From assembly GCA_017307865.1 (NCBI GenBank), contig JAFKGE010000034.1, forward strand, positions 1 through 64,000: a stretch of 64,000 nucleotides of DNA, read 5' to 3'. The DNA comes from Burkholderiales bacterium (GTDB lineage: Bacteria; Pseudomonadota; Gammaproteobacteria; Burkholderiales; Burkholderiaceae_C). Numbering within the stretch: position 1 is the first letter of the stretch; every line of letters begins with the position of its first letter. Shown one piece after another: positions 15,763 to 24,786 of this stretch. A model generated the notes under the pieces. It saw only the letters and a list, made by a program, of their open reading frames with translations. It ran no database searches and was not told the DNA's origin. The translations under genes were made by a program, and so were the position numbers.

Positions 15763-16026
15763 CTGGGGGTTTCAGCCTGTCGAGGCCCCCAATGAGGCCC
15801 CCAAATGATCGAGATGTCAAGATATTTTGATTGATCGATTGAGACGTTATGCGACTATAAGTTATTGAAAGTATTTAGGTTTTTCAAGAATCCGAGATTT
15901 CTTGAGACACCCTGAAATCGCAATGCACACTTCAGGTGGCGATTTTCATTGGCAGTGGGGTTATTCAGGCCAGGGGCGATCGGCATAGCATGAGCCGCTG
16001 TGACTGCAGATGCTGACAAGTCAATT
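15763..16026. other. AT-richer junction between integrase and core genes
   Basis: 264 bp without a gene. The first 150 bp are clearly AT-richer than the surroundings. It should contain the attachment site of the integrase, but with one end only in view no direct repeat can be established. A weak inverted repeat (CCTGAA...TTCAGG, 15911-15935) is present. Confidence 0.3.
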
Positions 16027-16491
16027 ATGAGCACGCCGCGCGGGGCGGGTGCGGCGCCGCTGGACGTGGGTGGCGTGGCCGCGCGCGTGGCGCAGGTGCA
16101 CGCCGAGTTGATGCGCCTGACGCGCAAGCGGCTGGACGAGCAGGGCATCGCGCTCAACCACAGCCAGGTGCAGGCGCTCAAGCGGCTGCGCGCCCATGGC
16201 TCGATGAGCGCCGGTGAGCTGGCGCGCGCCTTCGACTACGACAGTGGCGGCATGACGCGCCTGCTCGACCGCCTGGAAAGCCAGGGCCTGCTGCGGCGCC
16301 AGCCCGACCCTGATGACCGCCGCAGCCTGCGCATCCAGCCCACCGCCGCTGGTCTGGCGCTGGGCGAGCGCCTGGCCGCCATCGGCGAGGCGGTGCTGGC
16401 GCAGGCGCTGAGCCCGCTGTCGGCGCGCGAGCGCCAGGGCCTGCTGGACAGCCTGGAGCGCATGCTGGCGGCGCTGCGCCAGGCGCCTTGA
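16027..16491 (+). CDS. MarR family transcriptional regulator
   Basis: 154 aa, with the winged-helix MarR pattern: SQVQALKRLRAHGSMSAGELARAF, then the recognition region DYDSGGMTRLLDRLESQGLLRR and the wing DPDDRRSLRIQPT. It precedes emrA/emrB-like genes in the same direction, the usual arrangement of a local repressor of a multidrug efflux operon. ATG 16027 is chosen as start; a GTG at 16000 would add nine residues. Confidence 0.85.
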   Translation: MSTPRGAGAAPLDVGGVAARVAQVHAELMRLTRKRLDEQGIALNHSQVQALKRLRAHGSMSAGELARAFDYDSGGMTRLLDRLESQGLLRRQPDPDDRRSLRIQPTAAGLALGERLAAIGEAVLAQALSPLSARERQGLLDSLERMLAALRQAP

Positions 16492-16526
16492 AGGACGGCG
16501 GCAGCCGTGAAGAAAAGGACAGGGAC

Positions 16527-17753
16527 ATGACCGAAGCCACCGCAGCCGCTGCCGATGCACCGCCGCCGCCCGCCGTGCCCGTTCCGCCGCGCCGGCGCAA
16601 GCGCCGCGTGCTGCTGTGGGGCGTGCTGCTGCTGGTGGTGGTGGGGGCGCTGGCCTGGGGGCTTTGGTATCAGCTGGACGGCCGCTGGAGCGAGAGCACC
16701 GACGACGCCTACGTGGCCGGCAACGTGGTGCAGATCACCCCGCGCATCGCCGGCACGGTGATCCGCATCGGCGCCGACGACAACGACCTGGTGCGCCAGG
16801 GCCAGACCCTGGTCGAGTTGGACCGCGCCAACGCCGACGTGGCGCTGGAGCAGGCCGAGGCCAGCCTGGGCCAGGCGGTGCGCAAGGTCAGCGGCCTGTA
16901 CGGCAGCCTGCGCGCGGCCGAGGCCGACGTGGGCACGCGCCAAGCCACGCTGCAGCAGGCGCGCGCCGACCTGCAGCGGCGCCAGCAGCTGGCCGGCAGC
17001 GGCGCGGTGTCGCGCGAGGAGCTGGCGCACGCGCGCGACGCCCTGGCGCGTGCGCAGAGCGCGCTGACGGCGGCGCAGGCGCAGGCCGCCATCGCCCATG
17101 CGCAGGTCAGGGGCACCGACGTCGCCAGCCACCCCGACGTGCACGCCGCCGCGGCCCGCCTGCGCCAGGCCTGGCTGGACGACCAGCACACCCGCCTGCC
17201 GGCGCCCGTCACCGGCTACGTGGCCAAGCGCACGGTGCAGCTCGGCCAGCACGTGCAGCCCGGCACGCCGCTGATGGCGGTGGTGCCGCTGGCCAGCGTC
17301 TGGGTGGACGCCAACTTCAAGGAAACCCAGCTCACCCACATGCGCATCGGCCAGCCGGTGACGCTGACGTCCGACCTGTACGGCGACGCCGTCACCTACC
17401 ACGGCCGCGTGGCGGGCCTGGGCATCGGCTCGGGCAGCGCGTTTTCGCTGCTGCCGGCGCAAAACGCCACCGGCAACTGGATCAAGATCGTGCAGCGCCT
17501 GCCGGTGCGCATCACCCTGCAGGCCGACGAGCTGGCCGCGCACCCGCTGCGCATCGGCCTGTCGATGGAAGCCAGCGTGGACCTGCACCAGCAGTCGCTG
17601 CCCACCCTGGCCACCGAGCCGCCCAGCCAGCCGGCACTGAGCACCGACGTGTACGGCAGCGACCCGGCCGAGGCCGACCGCCTGATCGCCGCCATCATCG
17701 CGCGCAACGACGGCGCGGCGCCGGCGCACCCGGCGGCTTCGGCACGGCACTGA
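16527..17753 (+). CDS. EmrA/HlyD-type membrane fusion protein
   Basis: 408 aa from ATG 16527. An N-terminal Pro-rich cytoplasmic stretch and basic PRRRKRR precede one membrane helix (LLWGVLLLVVVGALAWGLWY). Then comes the periplasmic part with the biotinyl-lipoyl-like DDAYVAGNVVQITPRIAGTV, a coiled-coil hairpin rich in Ala/Gln/Arg, and the beta-barrel with VWVDANFKETQL. It should link the inner-membrane pump to an outer-membrane channel, for which no gene is nearby. It is 11 bp upstream of the transporter gene. Confidence 0.88.
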   Translation: MTEATAAAADAPPPPAVPVPPRRRKRRVLLWGVLLLVVVGALAWGLWYQLDGRWSESTDDAYVAGNVVQITPRIAGTVIRIGADDNDLVRQGQTLVELDRANADVALEQAEASLGQAVRKVSGLYGSLRAAEADVGTRQATLQQARADLQRRQQLAGSGAVSREELAHARDALARAQSALTAAQAQAAIAHAQVRGTDVASHPDVHAAAARLRQAWLDDQHTRLPAPVTGYVAKRTVQLGQHVQPGTPLMAVVPLASVWVDANFKETQLTHMRIGQPVTLTSDLYGDAVTYHGRVAGLGIGSGSAFSLLPAQNATGNWIKIVQRLPVRITLQADELAAHPLRIGLSMEASVDLHQQSLPTLATEPPSQPALSTDVYGSDPAEADRLIAAIIARNDGAAPAHPAASARH

Positions 17754-17764
17754 AGGGACGCGCC

Positions 17765-19333
17765 ATGGCCAGCCTCGCGATCGCCGGCGCGCCGCCCGAG
17801 CGCTTTCGCCCGCCCAGCCTGCCGCTGGCCACGCTGGGTCTGTCGCTGGGCACCTTCATGCAGGTGCTGGACATGACGATCGCCAACGTGTCCCTGCCGA
17901 CCATCGCGGGCAACCTGTCGGCCAGCGTCGACCAGTCGACCTGGGTCATCACCTCGTTCACGGTGTGCCAGGCCATCACGCTGCCGATGACCGGCTTTCT
18001 GGCGCGCCGCTTCGGCGAGGTGCGGCTGTTCATCAGCGCCGTGCTGCTGTTCTCGCTGTTTTCGCTGCTGTGCGGCTTTGCCACCAGCCTGGGCATGCTG
18101 GTGGTGTTTCGCGCGCTGCAGGGCGCGGTGTGCGGGCCGATGTACCCGATCACGCAAAGCCTGATGGTGGAGATCTACCCGCGCGACAAGCGCGGCGTGG
18201 CGCTGTCCATCATCTCGATGATCACGGTGGTGGCGCCCATCATCGGGCCGGTGCTGGGCGGCTGGATCACCGACAGCTATTCGTGGCGCTGGATCTTCTT
18301 CATCAACGTGCCGCTGGGCCTGCTGGCCAGCGCCCTGGTGTGGGCGCAGCTGCACGCGCGCGCCGAGGCGCCGGTGCGCGAGCGCATCGACTGGGTGGGC
18401 GTGGCCACCCTGGTGCTCGGCGTGGGCGCGCTGCAGATTCTGCTGGACAAGGGCAACGACCTGGACTGGTTCGAGTCCAGCACCATCGTGGTACTGGCCA
18501 TCGTCGCCTCGGTGGCGCTGGCGGTGTGGGTCATCTGGGAGCTGACCGACGACCAGCCCCTGGTCGACCTGCGCCTGTTTCGGCACCGCAATTTCGCCGC
18601 CGGCACGCTGGCGCTGGTGCTGGGTTTTTCGGTCGTGTTCTCGGTCGCGCTGATGCTGCCGCAGTGGCTGCAGCACGTGCTGGGCTACACGCCGCTGTGG
18701 TCGGGCCTGGCGGCGGCGCCGGTGGGCGTGGTGCCGATCCTGACGGCCTACACCGTCGGCCGGTACGCCCACCGCGTCGACCTGCGCTGGCTGGCCGCCA
18801 TCGCCTTTGCCGTCATGGGCACGGTGTGCCTGCGCTTCGGCAGCTTCGACACCCAGGTCAGCTTTGCCGTGGTGGCGCTGACCGAGCTGATGATGGGCGC
18901 CGGCATCGCCATCTTCTTTCTGCCGGTGCTGACCATCCTGCTGTCCCCGCTGGAAGGGCCGGCGATCGCCGAGGGCTCGGGCTCGGCCACCTTCATGCGC
19001 ACCGTGGGCGCCAGCTTCACCGTCTCCATCGTCACCTACCTGTGGGTGCGCGGCGCGGCGATCCAGCACGCGGTGCTGGCCGAGCACATCAACCCCTTCG
19101 ACGCCCAGGTGCGCGCCGGCATGGCGGCGGCCGGCGGCGCCGGGCGCTACCTGGGCACGGTCAACGAGATCATCACCCAGCAGGCGCTGCAGATCTCGTT
19201 CAACCAGGTCATGAACGGGCTGGGGCTGATGTGCTTTCTGCTGATCGGCGTGGTATGGCTGGCGCGGCCGCCCTTCGTGCATGGCGGCAAACCGGGTGGC
19301 GATCAGCCCCCGCCGGTGGTGGACGCCGGGTAG
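17765..19333 (+). CDS. DHA2-family (EmrB-like) MFS drug transporter
   Basis: 522 aa, 14 predicted membrane helices. Motifs include LDMTIANVSLPTIAGNL in helix 1, GFLARRFGEVRLF (motif A-like) and GPVLGGWITDSYSWRWIFFINVPLG (motif C region), typical of DHA2 transporters. With the preceding EmrA-like gene it forms a proton-driven multidrug exporter, probably controlled by the MarR-type gene. The 3' end overlaps the convergent DUF488 gene by 31 bp. Confidence 0.9.
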   Translation: MASLAIAGAPPERFRPPSLPLATLGLSLGTFMQVLDMTIANVSLPTIAGNLSASVDQSTWVITSFTVCQAITLPMTGFLARRFGEVRLFISAVLLFSLFSLLCGFATSLGMLVVFRALQGAVCGPMYPITQSLMVEIYPRDKRGVALSIISMITVVAPIIGPVLGGWITDSYSWRWIFFINVPLGLLASALVWAQLHARAEAPVRERIDWVGVATLVLGVGALQILLDKGNDLDWFESSTIVVLAIVASVALAVWVIWELTDDQPLVDLRLFRHRNFAAGTLALVLGFSVVFSVALMLPQWLQHVLGYTPLWSGLAAAPVGVVPILTAYTVGRYAHRVDLRWLAAIAFAVMGTVCLRFGSFDTQVSFAVVALTELMMGAGIAIFFLPVLTILLSPLEGPAIAEGSGSATFMRTVGASFTVSIVTYLWVRGAAIQHAVLAEHINPFDAQVRAGMAAAGGAGRYLGTVNEIITQQALQISFNQVMNGLGLMCFLLIGVVWLARPPFVHGGKPGGDQPPPVVDAG

Positions 19334-19854
19334 CTCACCGTGCCGTCGGCCTGCACCCGCGCGCCGGGGTTGAGCGTGGCGTCGACCACATGGCCGTCCA
19401 TGATGTGGCGCACCGTCTCGCCCGCGGCCAGCAGGTGGTCGGCAATGATGCGGCGGTGGCAGCGCCACCACACGGCCTCGGCGCACATCACGGCGCAGCG
19501 CTCGCGCTGGCCCTTGTCGCGCAACTCCTGCAGCGCGGCGCGAAACGGCGGCTGCAGCGCCCAGTCGGCATAGTTGTGAAAGCTGGCGTTGTCCCAAAAG
19601 CCGTTGACCTCGGGCGCCACCGCGCGCTGGCGGCCGCGCCGCCCGCCCAGATCCGCCATGGCCTCGTAGGCGATGCCCTGCGTGGCCAGCGCCTGCGGCA
19701 GCGTGCCTTCGTTGAACTGCGGGTTGCTGCGCGAGCGGCGGATGGTGCGCACGTCGATCAGGCGCGTCACGCCGGCGGCGTGCAGGCGCGCGGCCAGTTC
19801 GTCCACGCTCAGGGTGGAATGGCCGATGGTGAAGTAGGGCAGGCGCTGGGCCAT
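19303..19854 (-). CDS. DUF488 family protein
   Basis: 183 aa. Begins YFTIGHSTLSVDELAARLHAAGVTRLIDVRTIRRSR, the hallmark of DUF488. Then come QGIAYEAMADLGGRR and RCAVMCAEAVWWRCHRRIIAD, where a conserved Cys and Glu cluster. Function unknown; family members are small cytosolic proteins. Convergent with emrB and 12 bp upstream of the DUF2945 gene stop. Confidence 0.85.
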   Translation of the reverse strand: MAQRLPYFTIGHSTLSVDELAARLHAAGVTRLIDVRTIRRSRSNPQFNEGTLPQALATQGIAYEAMADLGGRRGRQRAVAPEVNGFWDNASFHNYADWALQPPFRAALQELRDKGQRERCAVMCAEAVWWRCHRRIIADHLLAAGETVRHIMDGHVVDATLNPGARVQADGTVSYPASTTGGG

Positions 19855-19866
19855 GGCCTCAGCCTT

Positions 19867-20082
19867 TCACTCCTCGATGCGCCGCAGCGCCCGGCCCTTG
19901 TGCACCGCCAGGTGCTCGGTCTTGTCGCTCTTGATCTCGTACTGCGGGTCGGCCGCGCTCGCGTGGTGGGTGTAGCCCTTCCAGTCGAAGTCCTGGTGGT
20001 GTACGGCGACGATGTGGCCGCTGACCCGCCCGGCCTCCGAATTCCAGCTCACGTGCTCGCCCACCTTGAATGCTGCATTCAT
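19867..20082 (-). CDS. DUF2945 (hypervirulence-associated TUDOR-domain) protein
   Basis: 71 aa from ATG 20082 (an upstream ATG at 20100 would add six). Matches the DUF2945 pattern: FKVGEHVSWNSEAGRVSGHI...YEIKSDKTEHLAVHKGRALRRI. A small barrel protein of unknown role. It lies directly upstream of the DUF488 gene in the same direction, so they are likely co-transcribed. Confidence 0.82.
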   Translation of the reverse strand: MNAAFKVGEHVSWNSEAGRVSGHIVAVHHQDFDWKGYTHHASAADPQYEIKSDKTEHLAVHKGRALRRIEE

Positions 20083-20218
20083 GACATGTGGCCCTTTCAT
20101 GGATTGTGAATGGGGCCATTGTGAGAGCAGGATGTATTTCGAGTTTTGCGCGTTTCGCGAAAACCATGGTCATGGCACAAGGGGCATTCTCTTGGTCAAC
20201 CAAAGCGCCTTTAGGCGC

Positions 20219-20257
20219 CACGCATGGTGGGAGGCCTTCGGGCCTACCGCCATGCGT
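20219..20257 (+). repeat. long hairpin immediately before the CRISPR repeat
   Basis: Two 17-nt arms (20219-20235 and 20240-20256, two mismatches) around a TTCG-type loop form a strong stem. It ends where the repeat-like unit begins. There is no T-run, so it is not a simple terminator. It occupies the place a spacer would have. Confidence 0.6.
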
Positions 20258-20291
20258 TCCGGCCAGAGCGCATTTCCCAATCGTCTAGACT
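20256..20291 (+). CRISPR. single type II-C CRISPR repeat unit, no array
   Basis: Positions 20263-20284 are the exact reverse complement of 24793-24814, the anti-repeat of the tracrRNA upstream of cas9. The shared core is AGAGCGCATTTCCCAATCGT plus two bases. Flanking GTT at 20256-20258 also fits the repeat start. A rho-independent terminator follows about 10 bp later on the same strand, as after the last repeat of an array read toward cas2. No second repeat copy was found within the locus. The unit is thus a terminal repeat left after array loss, or a one-guide unit. Confidence 0.7.
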
Positions 20292-20301
20292 CGGACAGCG
20301 A

Positions 20302-20330
20302 CAACCCTCTGATTTTTCAGAGGGTTTTTC
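20302..20330 (+). terminator. rho-independent terminator after the CRISPR repeat
   Basis: ACCCTCTGA and TCAGAGGGT form the stem around a T-rich loop, followed by TTTTTCGCTTTT on the plus strand. The minus strand lacks a T-run, so it ends a plus-strand RNA containing the repeat, convergent to cas2. Confidence 0.8.
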
Positions 20331-20362
20331 GCTTTTGATGCTTGCGAAAGCATGTATCGGAG

Positions 20363-20689
20363 TCAGAAAAGGTCGAACTGATCGGGCGTTTTGTTGGCCG
20401 GTTGCCGTGCCTGCCCGTGGAAGCTGATGATGCGCTCGTACTGCTTGTCGGTGAACTGCAGGATATTGACTTTGCCGCCTTGGGGCAAGGCTTCTTCCAC
20501 GCGCTTGCAGTACGTGTCCACCTGAACGGGGCTGGTACACATGCGCATATACACGCTGAACTGGCTCATCTCGAAGCCGAGGTCGAGCAGGGCATTGCGA
20601 AATTCCGTGGCGGCCTTGCGCTCGGCCTTGAGCACCACGGGCAGGTCGAACATGACCACCATCCACATCAGGCGGTAGCCCGTGAGCAT
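20363..20689 (-). CDS. cas2: CRISPR-associated endonuclease Cas2
   Basis: 108 aa, normal for Cas2. Ferredoxin-like start MWMVVMFDLPVVLKAERKAATEFRNALLDLGF with the conserved Asp after the first strand, then SQFSVYMRMC. Partner of Cas1 in spacer acquisition. Begins 19 bp after cas1 in the same operon. Confidence 0.93.
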   Translation of the reverse strand: MLTGYRLMWMVVMFDLPVVLKAERKAATEFRNALLDLGFEMSQFSVYMRMCTSPVQVDTYCKRVEEALPQGGKVNILQFTDKQYERIISFHGQARQPANKTPDQFDLF

Positions 20690-20708
20690 GGAGACACCTC
20701 ACGCGTCA

Positions 20709-21638
20709 TCATTCATCCTGCAGTGAGTTCGCCAGGGCCAGCGGTAGGCCCGGTAGCGGCAGGTCGGGTTTGTCGCGATCACCCAGATAGATCTGAGCAA
20801 TGGAGGTAGCGAGTTTCTGGACGCAGACCGTAACCGGCGTGGCTCCGATGTCGCTTTGCATGTCGTCGTACAGGGTGCGCACCAGGGCGCGCTTGGCTTC
20901 GGGCGTGACTTCGCGTTCTTCGTTGCGCCACAGTTGCCAGACCTTCAGATCAATGATGGGGCGAAAGGGCTCCATCAGATCGTCCACCAGCCGCATGGCG
21001 TTGTTGTCGTGGCTGTGGTGCAGGCCGATGCCAGGATGCAGGCCGGCGGCAATCACGGCGCGGGCGGTGGCCGCACGCAGCACCGTGTAGCCGTAGTTCA
21101 GCAGCGCGTTGCGTCCACCGCCGTTCTGGTCGCGCCGGAAGTCATCGCCGAACAGCAAGCTCCAGTAGCGACGTGCGCCCTGAGCCTCCATGTTGTCCGG
21201 GTCGCCACTTTTGACCTTGCGCGCCAGGGCCAGCAACGGCGCAGTGACCGCGCCCGTGGCCTCCAGCGCCGCCGCCTGCTGCTCCAGCTTGGACCTCACC
21301 ACGGCGGCCCACAGGCGTTTGTGGATCGGCTGACTGGCCGCGATCTGTGCTTCGATGCGCCTTGACTGCTCGAAATTGCCTTCAATCGGCAGCAGCATGC
21401 CCACGGCGTTGTGGTTGGCCGCGCACAGTACGAAGGGCGCGCCGCGTTCGGCCAGCGCTACCAGGAGGTTGTTGGTGTAGGAAAGGCCGTGCGCGCTGGC
21501 GATCACCGCCGCGATGTCGTCCAGCGGCACCTGCCCCAGTTCCTTGCGCTCGCCTTCGGTGTCTTGCACCACCATGAAGCCGCGGTGCATAAACAGGTGG
21601 CGCCGATCGTCGGCCACTTCCACGATGCGGCCGAGCAT
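20709..21638 (-). CDS. cas1: CRISPR-associated integrase Cas1 (type II)
   Basis: 309 aa. Contains LGQVPLDDIAAVIAS, GARRYWSLLFGDDFRR (catalytic Glu region is the preceding helix), then GLHPGIGLHHSHDNN (His) and LVDDLMEPFRPIID (Asp), the metal-binding set of Cas1. Complete and in frame, so the adaptation module looks intact even though no array is seen. It starts 5 bp after cas9. Confidence 0.93.
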   Translation of the reverse strand: MLGRIVEVADDRRHLFMHRGFMVVQDTEGERKELGQVPLDDIAAVIASAHGLSYTNNLLVALAERGAPFVLCAANHNAVGMLLPIEGNFEQSRRIEAQIAASQPIHKRLWAAVVRSKLEQQAAALEATGAVTAPLLALARKVKSGDPDNMEAQGARRYWSLLFGDDFRRDQNGGGRNALLNYGYTVLRAATARAVIAAGLHPGIGLHHSHDNNAMRLVDDLMEPFRPIIDLKVWQLWRNEEREVTPEAKRALVRTLYDDMQSDIGATPVTVCVQKLATSIAQIYLGDRDKPDLPLPGLPLALANSLQDE

Positions 21639-21643
21639 GATCC

Positions 21644-24600
21644 TTACTCCTCGAACCCCGGGTCACGCAGTTCGCCGATCGGGGAGATCGTAACGCGGCG
21701 GGCTCGCAGTTTCGACAAGGCAGTTGCGGATTGGTCTTGAAGTTGTATTAGGCCGGCGTCTTTCGCACTCATCCGGTCTGCATGGTTGGCCTCTGTTACT
21801 CCGACAAGAGTGATCTGATTTCTACCTGCGCGCATCTTGACTACTCGGAAAACAATACGGCAACCATTTTTCTCGACAGCAACACTGTCGCCAGCGACCA
21901 GTCGCATGATTAGGGGCGCTCCGTTTTGCCCGCGCATCGGATGACGCAACTGAGTCGGACCCTTGGTACTGCAAATCCGGTACGCGTCGAAGGTTGGTAT
22001 GACGTTGCCTTCCCATTTCCCTTTGTCGGTCCGTGTGATCTCGATGCAGTAATTGCTGCCACCGACATAACCCTTGTATGGCAGGGGTTGCCCGTTTTCG
22101 TTAGCCAGGTGGCGACTGTCTGCTCGTGGCGGTCCCGAGATGGCGATCATGGGAGCGTCTGCAGCACGCTCATTGGGATTGTTTCCGCCTATGCCGCGTG
22201 TTCGCCACCTACCCTGTGGGTCCAGGTGTGGTGGCCGGTAAGTAGTTTCATCGGCAAATCCAGCTTCATGTCCATGGTCCGGCTTGTGGCTCACCCAAAT
22301 ATTGCCGATCGCACGCGCGACGTGTTCCCGGTAGCTTTCCCACGGTAGCGGCATGTTTTCGACCAACCGATCGAGTTGTCGTTCGCGCGCGCTGGCGCTG
22401 GCTTGCGCGAAGCGCTGCAGCAAGCCTTGGTCGGTGACCGCGATCACGCAAGCATCCACGGCGTGGTGACGGTGGTCGTTGCGGTTCTTTTCTCCGCTCA
22501 AACCCAGGATGTCATTCAGGCCGAACTTGGCGCGCAGCATGGCGGTCATCTGGCCGGGAATCACGCGCGTGGCTTGCGGGCAAATCAGGCTGAGGTACTC
22601 GCGCGCCACGCGACTCAGGTGGCGCGTGTCGTTGAGGGCGCGAGCCAGAAAATCCTGATCTTCGCGTAGCCATTTCTGGTGGCCGTCTTCAGCAAAGCGG
22701 TAGCGCTTGTTGCGCGGCATGTGCTCCGCGCGCGCCAGGATGGCGTCGTAGTTCCAACCCTGCTGCTCGAAGTCCGCGCGTGCCTCAAACGGCGTGCGAT
22801 TGCCCTTGACCCGATTGGCGCGGCGCATGGCCACGGTCTTGTTGTTCAGGCTGTCGTCCAGCGTGACGGAAAACGGCAGGATGTGCTCGATTTCCACCTC
22901 GTCGGACAGCACCATGGCGGCGCTGATCTGCACGCCGGAGTAGGGGCAGCGGCGGTCGGCAATGTCACGACTCAATTCTTCCCAGAGGATGAGCTTCTGG
23001 ATGTCGGTGTGGCGCACCCGTTCGGGCGCGATGTGCAAGATGGCGGCGGCATCGGCGCGCAGGCGGTCGTTGCGCTTTTGATTGTCGGCCTGCCGCTGAT
23101 GCTCTTCCTTCCGCTGCTCCTGGCTTTGCTTGAGGTCTCGTGCCACTTCGACAATGACTTCGCTCGGGTGGCCGTAGCGTTTGATCAGCCCGTTGACTAC
23201 GGTACGAGTTTGGTTGAGGCCGATGTGGACCGTGGGATTGGAGATCTTGCCGAATCGCTTTTCTGGTGGGTCGTTCAGGTCACCACTGCCGAAACCGACG
23301 TGGCGCTCCAGGTATTCCCCGTAGTAGGGCAGTTGCGGCAGGATTTCTCCGGTGGTTGCCGCATGGCTGATGTGGCTGTGGTGATCGAAACCTGCCAGTA
23401 GAACAGCCTTGTCGTAGGTGATCACGTCGCTCTGGAGCGCGGGCAGGATGCGCACGAGTGCCTGTGCGCTGAGACTGCCATAACCCTCGGGCAGGCTGGC
23501 GTTGGCTATGGTTTGCGCGTGCGCTTCGTCCAGCTTGAATTCGGTTTGCAGCCAATCCACGAGCGCCGCTTCGCTTTCCTCAGTGAGGAGACGCATGACG
23601 ATGGCGTCCTGCCGTTCGGCGCGGAAGTCGAACCATGCAGGGCCGAAAAAATCCTTCTTGCCGAGCAAAGCACTGGTGGCGTTGCCCTTGAGCTCCTGGC
23701 GTTTGGCGTCGTCCAGGTTGAATTGCGTGTCGCCCGGGAGTTTGAGCAAGGCGACGATTTGCTTGAAGCTGCGCTTGCCGTTGCGTTCCAGCGCGTCGAC
23801 CACGGCGTCGCGTTGCACCCGCGTCAGCGGTGTGTCGGCCAAGTTCGCGCCAAGGATGCGTAGGTGGTTTACTTCCTGGTAGATGCGAAAACGCTGTTGG
23901 CTAGGTAGGGCCAGCGGCGCGCGCTCCTGATCGGGGAGCAGGGTGCAGCGCCCCGGCTTGACGGGTTTGAGCGGGCGCTGGTGCAGCAGGCAATCCTTGA
24001 GAGCGCTGCGCGCGGCCTCGTTGAATTGAGCGGTGTTGAATCGCGTCTGGCTCGCCCACAAGGCGTCGAACTCGGCCTCGATCATCGCGCGATCGATGTA
24101 CAGGTCGTAACTCTTGTCGATGCGGGTCTTGCCGTCTTCCTTCTCGACGCGGCGCTCGCGGTAGCGGGCGCGCACGCCGCTCCCGTCTTTCATGCGCCGC
24201 CAGAGCAACTCGCCCACCGTGCGTGCCTTTCCATCGGCGCCGCTGGCTTCGAGTTGCTGGCGCAGCGCGCCGATGGCGGTCTTCAGTGCACCGCTGTCGT
24301 TGTCTTTCTTGTCGGTCTTGCGGTTGCTTTTGAAGCCACGGCGCTGGTTGATGTGAAACAGCGCGCGAGCGAATTCGGCTGGGGTGAGTTGGGCGTCCAA
24401 CCCCTTGGCGCGCAGTTCGTAGGGATTGAGCCGTTCCAGTGCCCTGCGTTCGGCGGGTTCTGCGGGAAAGAAGCCGTGATGGAGCAGTGTGGCCATCATC
24501 CGGTTCTTGCGTTTGAGCAGGCGGTCGCGGCGCCTTCGCATGGCGCGGGCCATGCGTCGGGTGACGGCCAGCGACGAGCCATCCTTGGGGTTGCGTCCGT

Positions 24601-24724
24601 CGCTGAAAATGCGCACGCCCGCCTTGATGACGGCGACGGGCTCCTCCTCCTTCAGTCTCACCATCGACCAACCCAGCGAAGTGCTGCCCAAATCCAGTGC
24701 CAGCCGATAACGCATCGTTCCCAT
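21644..24724 (-). CDS. cas9: Cas9, compact type II-C RNA-guided endonuclease
   Basis: 1026 aa, short for Cas9 and typical of II-C. RuvC-I YRLALDLGSTSLGWSM with catalytic Asp11, the Arg-rich bridge helix (RRMARAMRRRRDRLLKRKNR), RuvC-II VIVEVARDL, HNH VEIEHILPFS...NNKTVAMRRANRVKGN with His and Asn, and RuvC-III HHAVDACVIAV are all present. No frameshift. ATG 24724 has a GGAGGG ribosome binding site; ATG 24715 is an alternative. The operon cas9-cas1-cas2 without cas4/csn2 defines II-C. The tracrRNA is divergent and starts about 60 bp upstream. GC content is lower than in flanking genes, suggesting transfer. Confidence 0.95.
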   Translation of the reverse strand: MGTMRYRLALDLGSTSLGWSMVRLKEEEPVAVIKAGVRIFSDGRNPKDGSSLAVTRRMARAMRRRRDRLLKRKNRMMATLLHHGFFPAEPAERRALERLNPYELRAKGLDAQLTPAEFARALFHINQRRGFKSNRKTDKKDNDSGALKTAIGALRQQLEASGADGKARTVGELLWRRMKDGSGVRARYRERRVEKEDGKTRIDKSYDLYIDRAMIEAEFDALWASQTRFNTAQFNEAARSALKDCLLHQRPLKPVKPGRCTLLPDQERAPLALPSQQRFRIYQEVNHLRILGANLADTPLTRVQRDAVVDALERNGKRSFKQIVALLKLPGDTQFNLDDAKRQELKGNATSALLGKKDFFGPAWFDFRAERQDAIVMRLLTEESEAALVDWLQTEFKLDEAHAQTIANASLPEGYGSLSAQALVRILPALQSDVITYDKAVLLAGFDHHSHISHAATTGEILPQLPYYGEYLERHVGFGSGDLNDPPEKRFGKISNPTVHIGLNQTRTVVNGLIKRYGHPSEVIVEVARDLKQSQEQRKEEHQRQADNQKRNDRLRADAAAILHIAPERVRHTDIQKLILWEELSRDIADRRCPYSGVQISAAMVLSDEVEIEHILPFSVTLDDSLNNKTVAMRRANRVKGNRTPFEARADFEQQGWNYDAILARAEHMPRNKRYRFAEDGHQKWLREDQDFLARALNDTRHLSRVAREYLSLICPQATRVIPGQMTAMLRAKFGLNDILGLSGEKNRNDHRHHAVDACVIAVTDQGLLQRFAQASASARERQLDRLVENMPLPWESYREHVARAIGNIWVSHKPDHGHEAGFADETTYRPPHLDPQGRWRTRGIGGNNPNERAADAPMIAISGPPRADSRHLANENGQPLPYKGYVGGSNYCIEITRTDKGKWEGNVIPTFDAYRICSTKGPTQLRHPMRGQNGAPLIMRLVAGDSVAVEKNGCRIVFRVVKMRAGRNQITLVGVTEANHADRMSAKDAGLIQLQDQSATALSKLRARRVTISPIGELRDPGFEE

Positions 24725-24770
24725 GAATCCCTCCAGGCAAAATCGAAGTCTGACTGGTTTGTAACACGTT

Positions 24771-24780
24771 GTGCTATGAT
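24771..24780 (+). promoter_or_regulatory. extended -10 promoter of the tracrRNA
   Basis: TGCTATGAT is an extended -10 element 7-8 bp before the inferred tracrRNA start; no good -35 is seen, as usual for extended -10 promoters. Type II-C loci of Neisseria use similar TGnTAnnAT promoters. Confidence 0.6.
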
Positions 24781-24786
24781 GACTCG

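Noticed and set aside
15763-16026. tRNA as island attachment site
   Set aside because: No cloverleaf or CCA-type 3' end is recognisable.
16616-19333. 905-aa reading frame starting inside emrA
   Set aside because: Only the part from 17765 is real (emrB); the upstream part is an alternate frame of emrA.
20100-20362. Full CRISPR array next to cas2
   Set aside because: Only one repeat-like unit is present; no regularly spaced copies of the core sequence were found.
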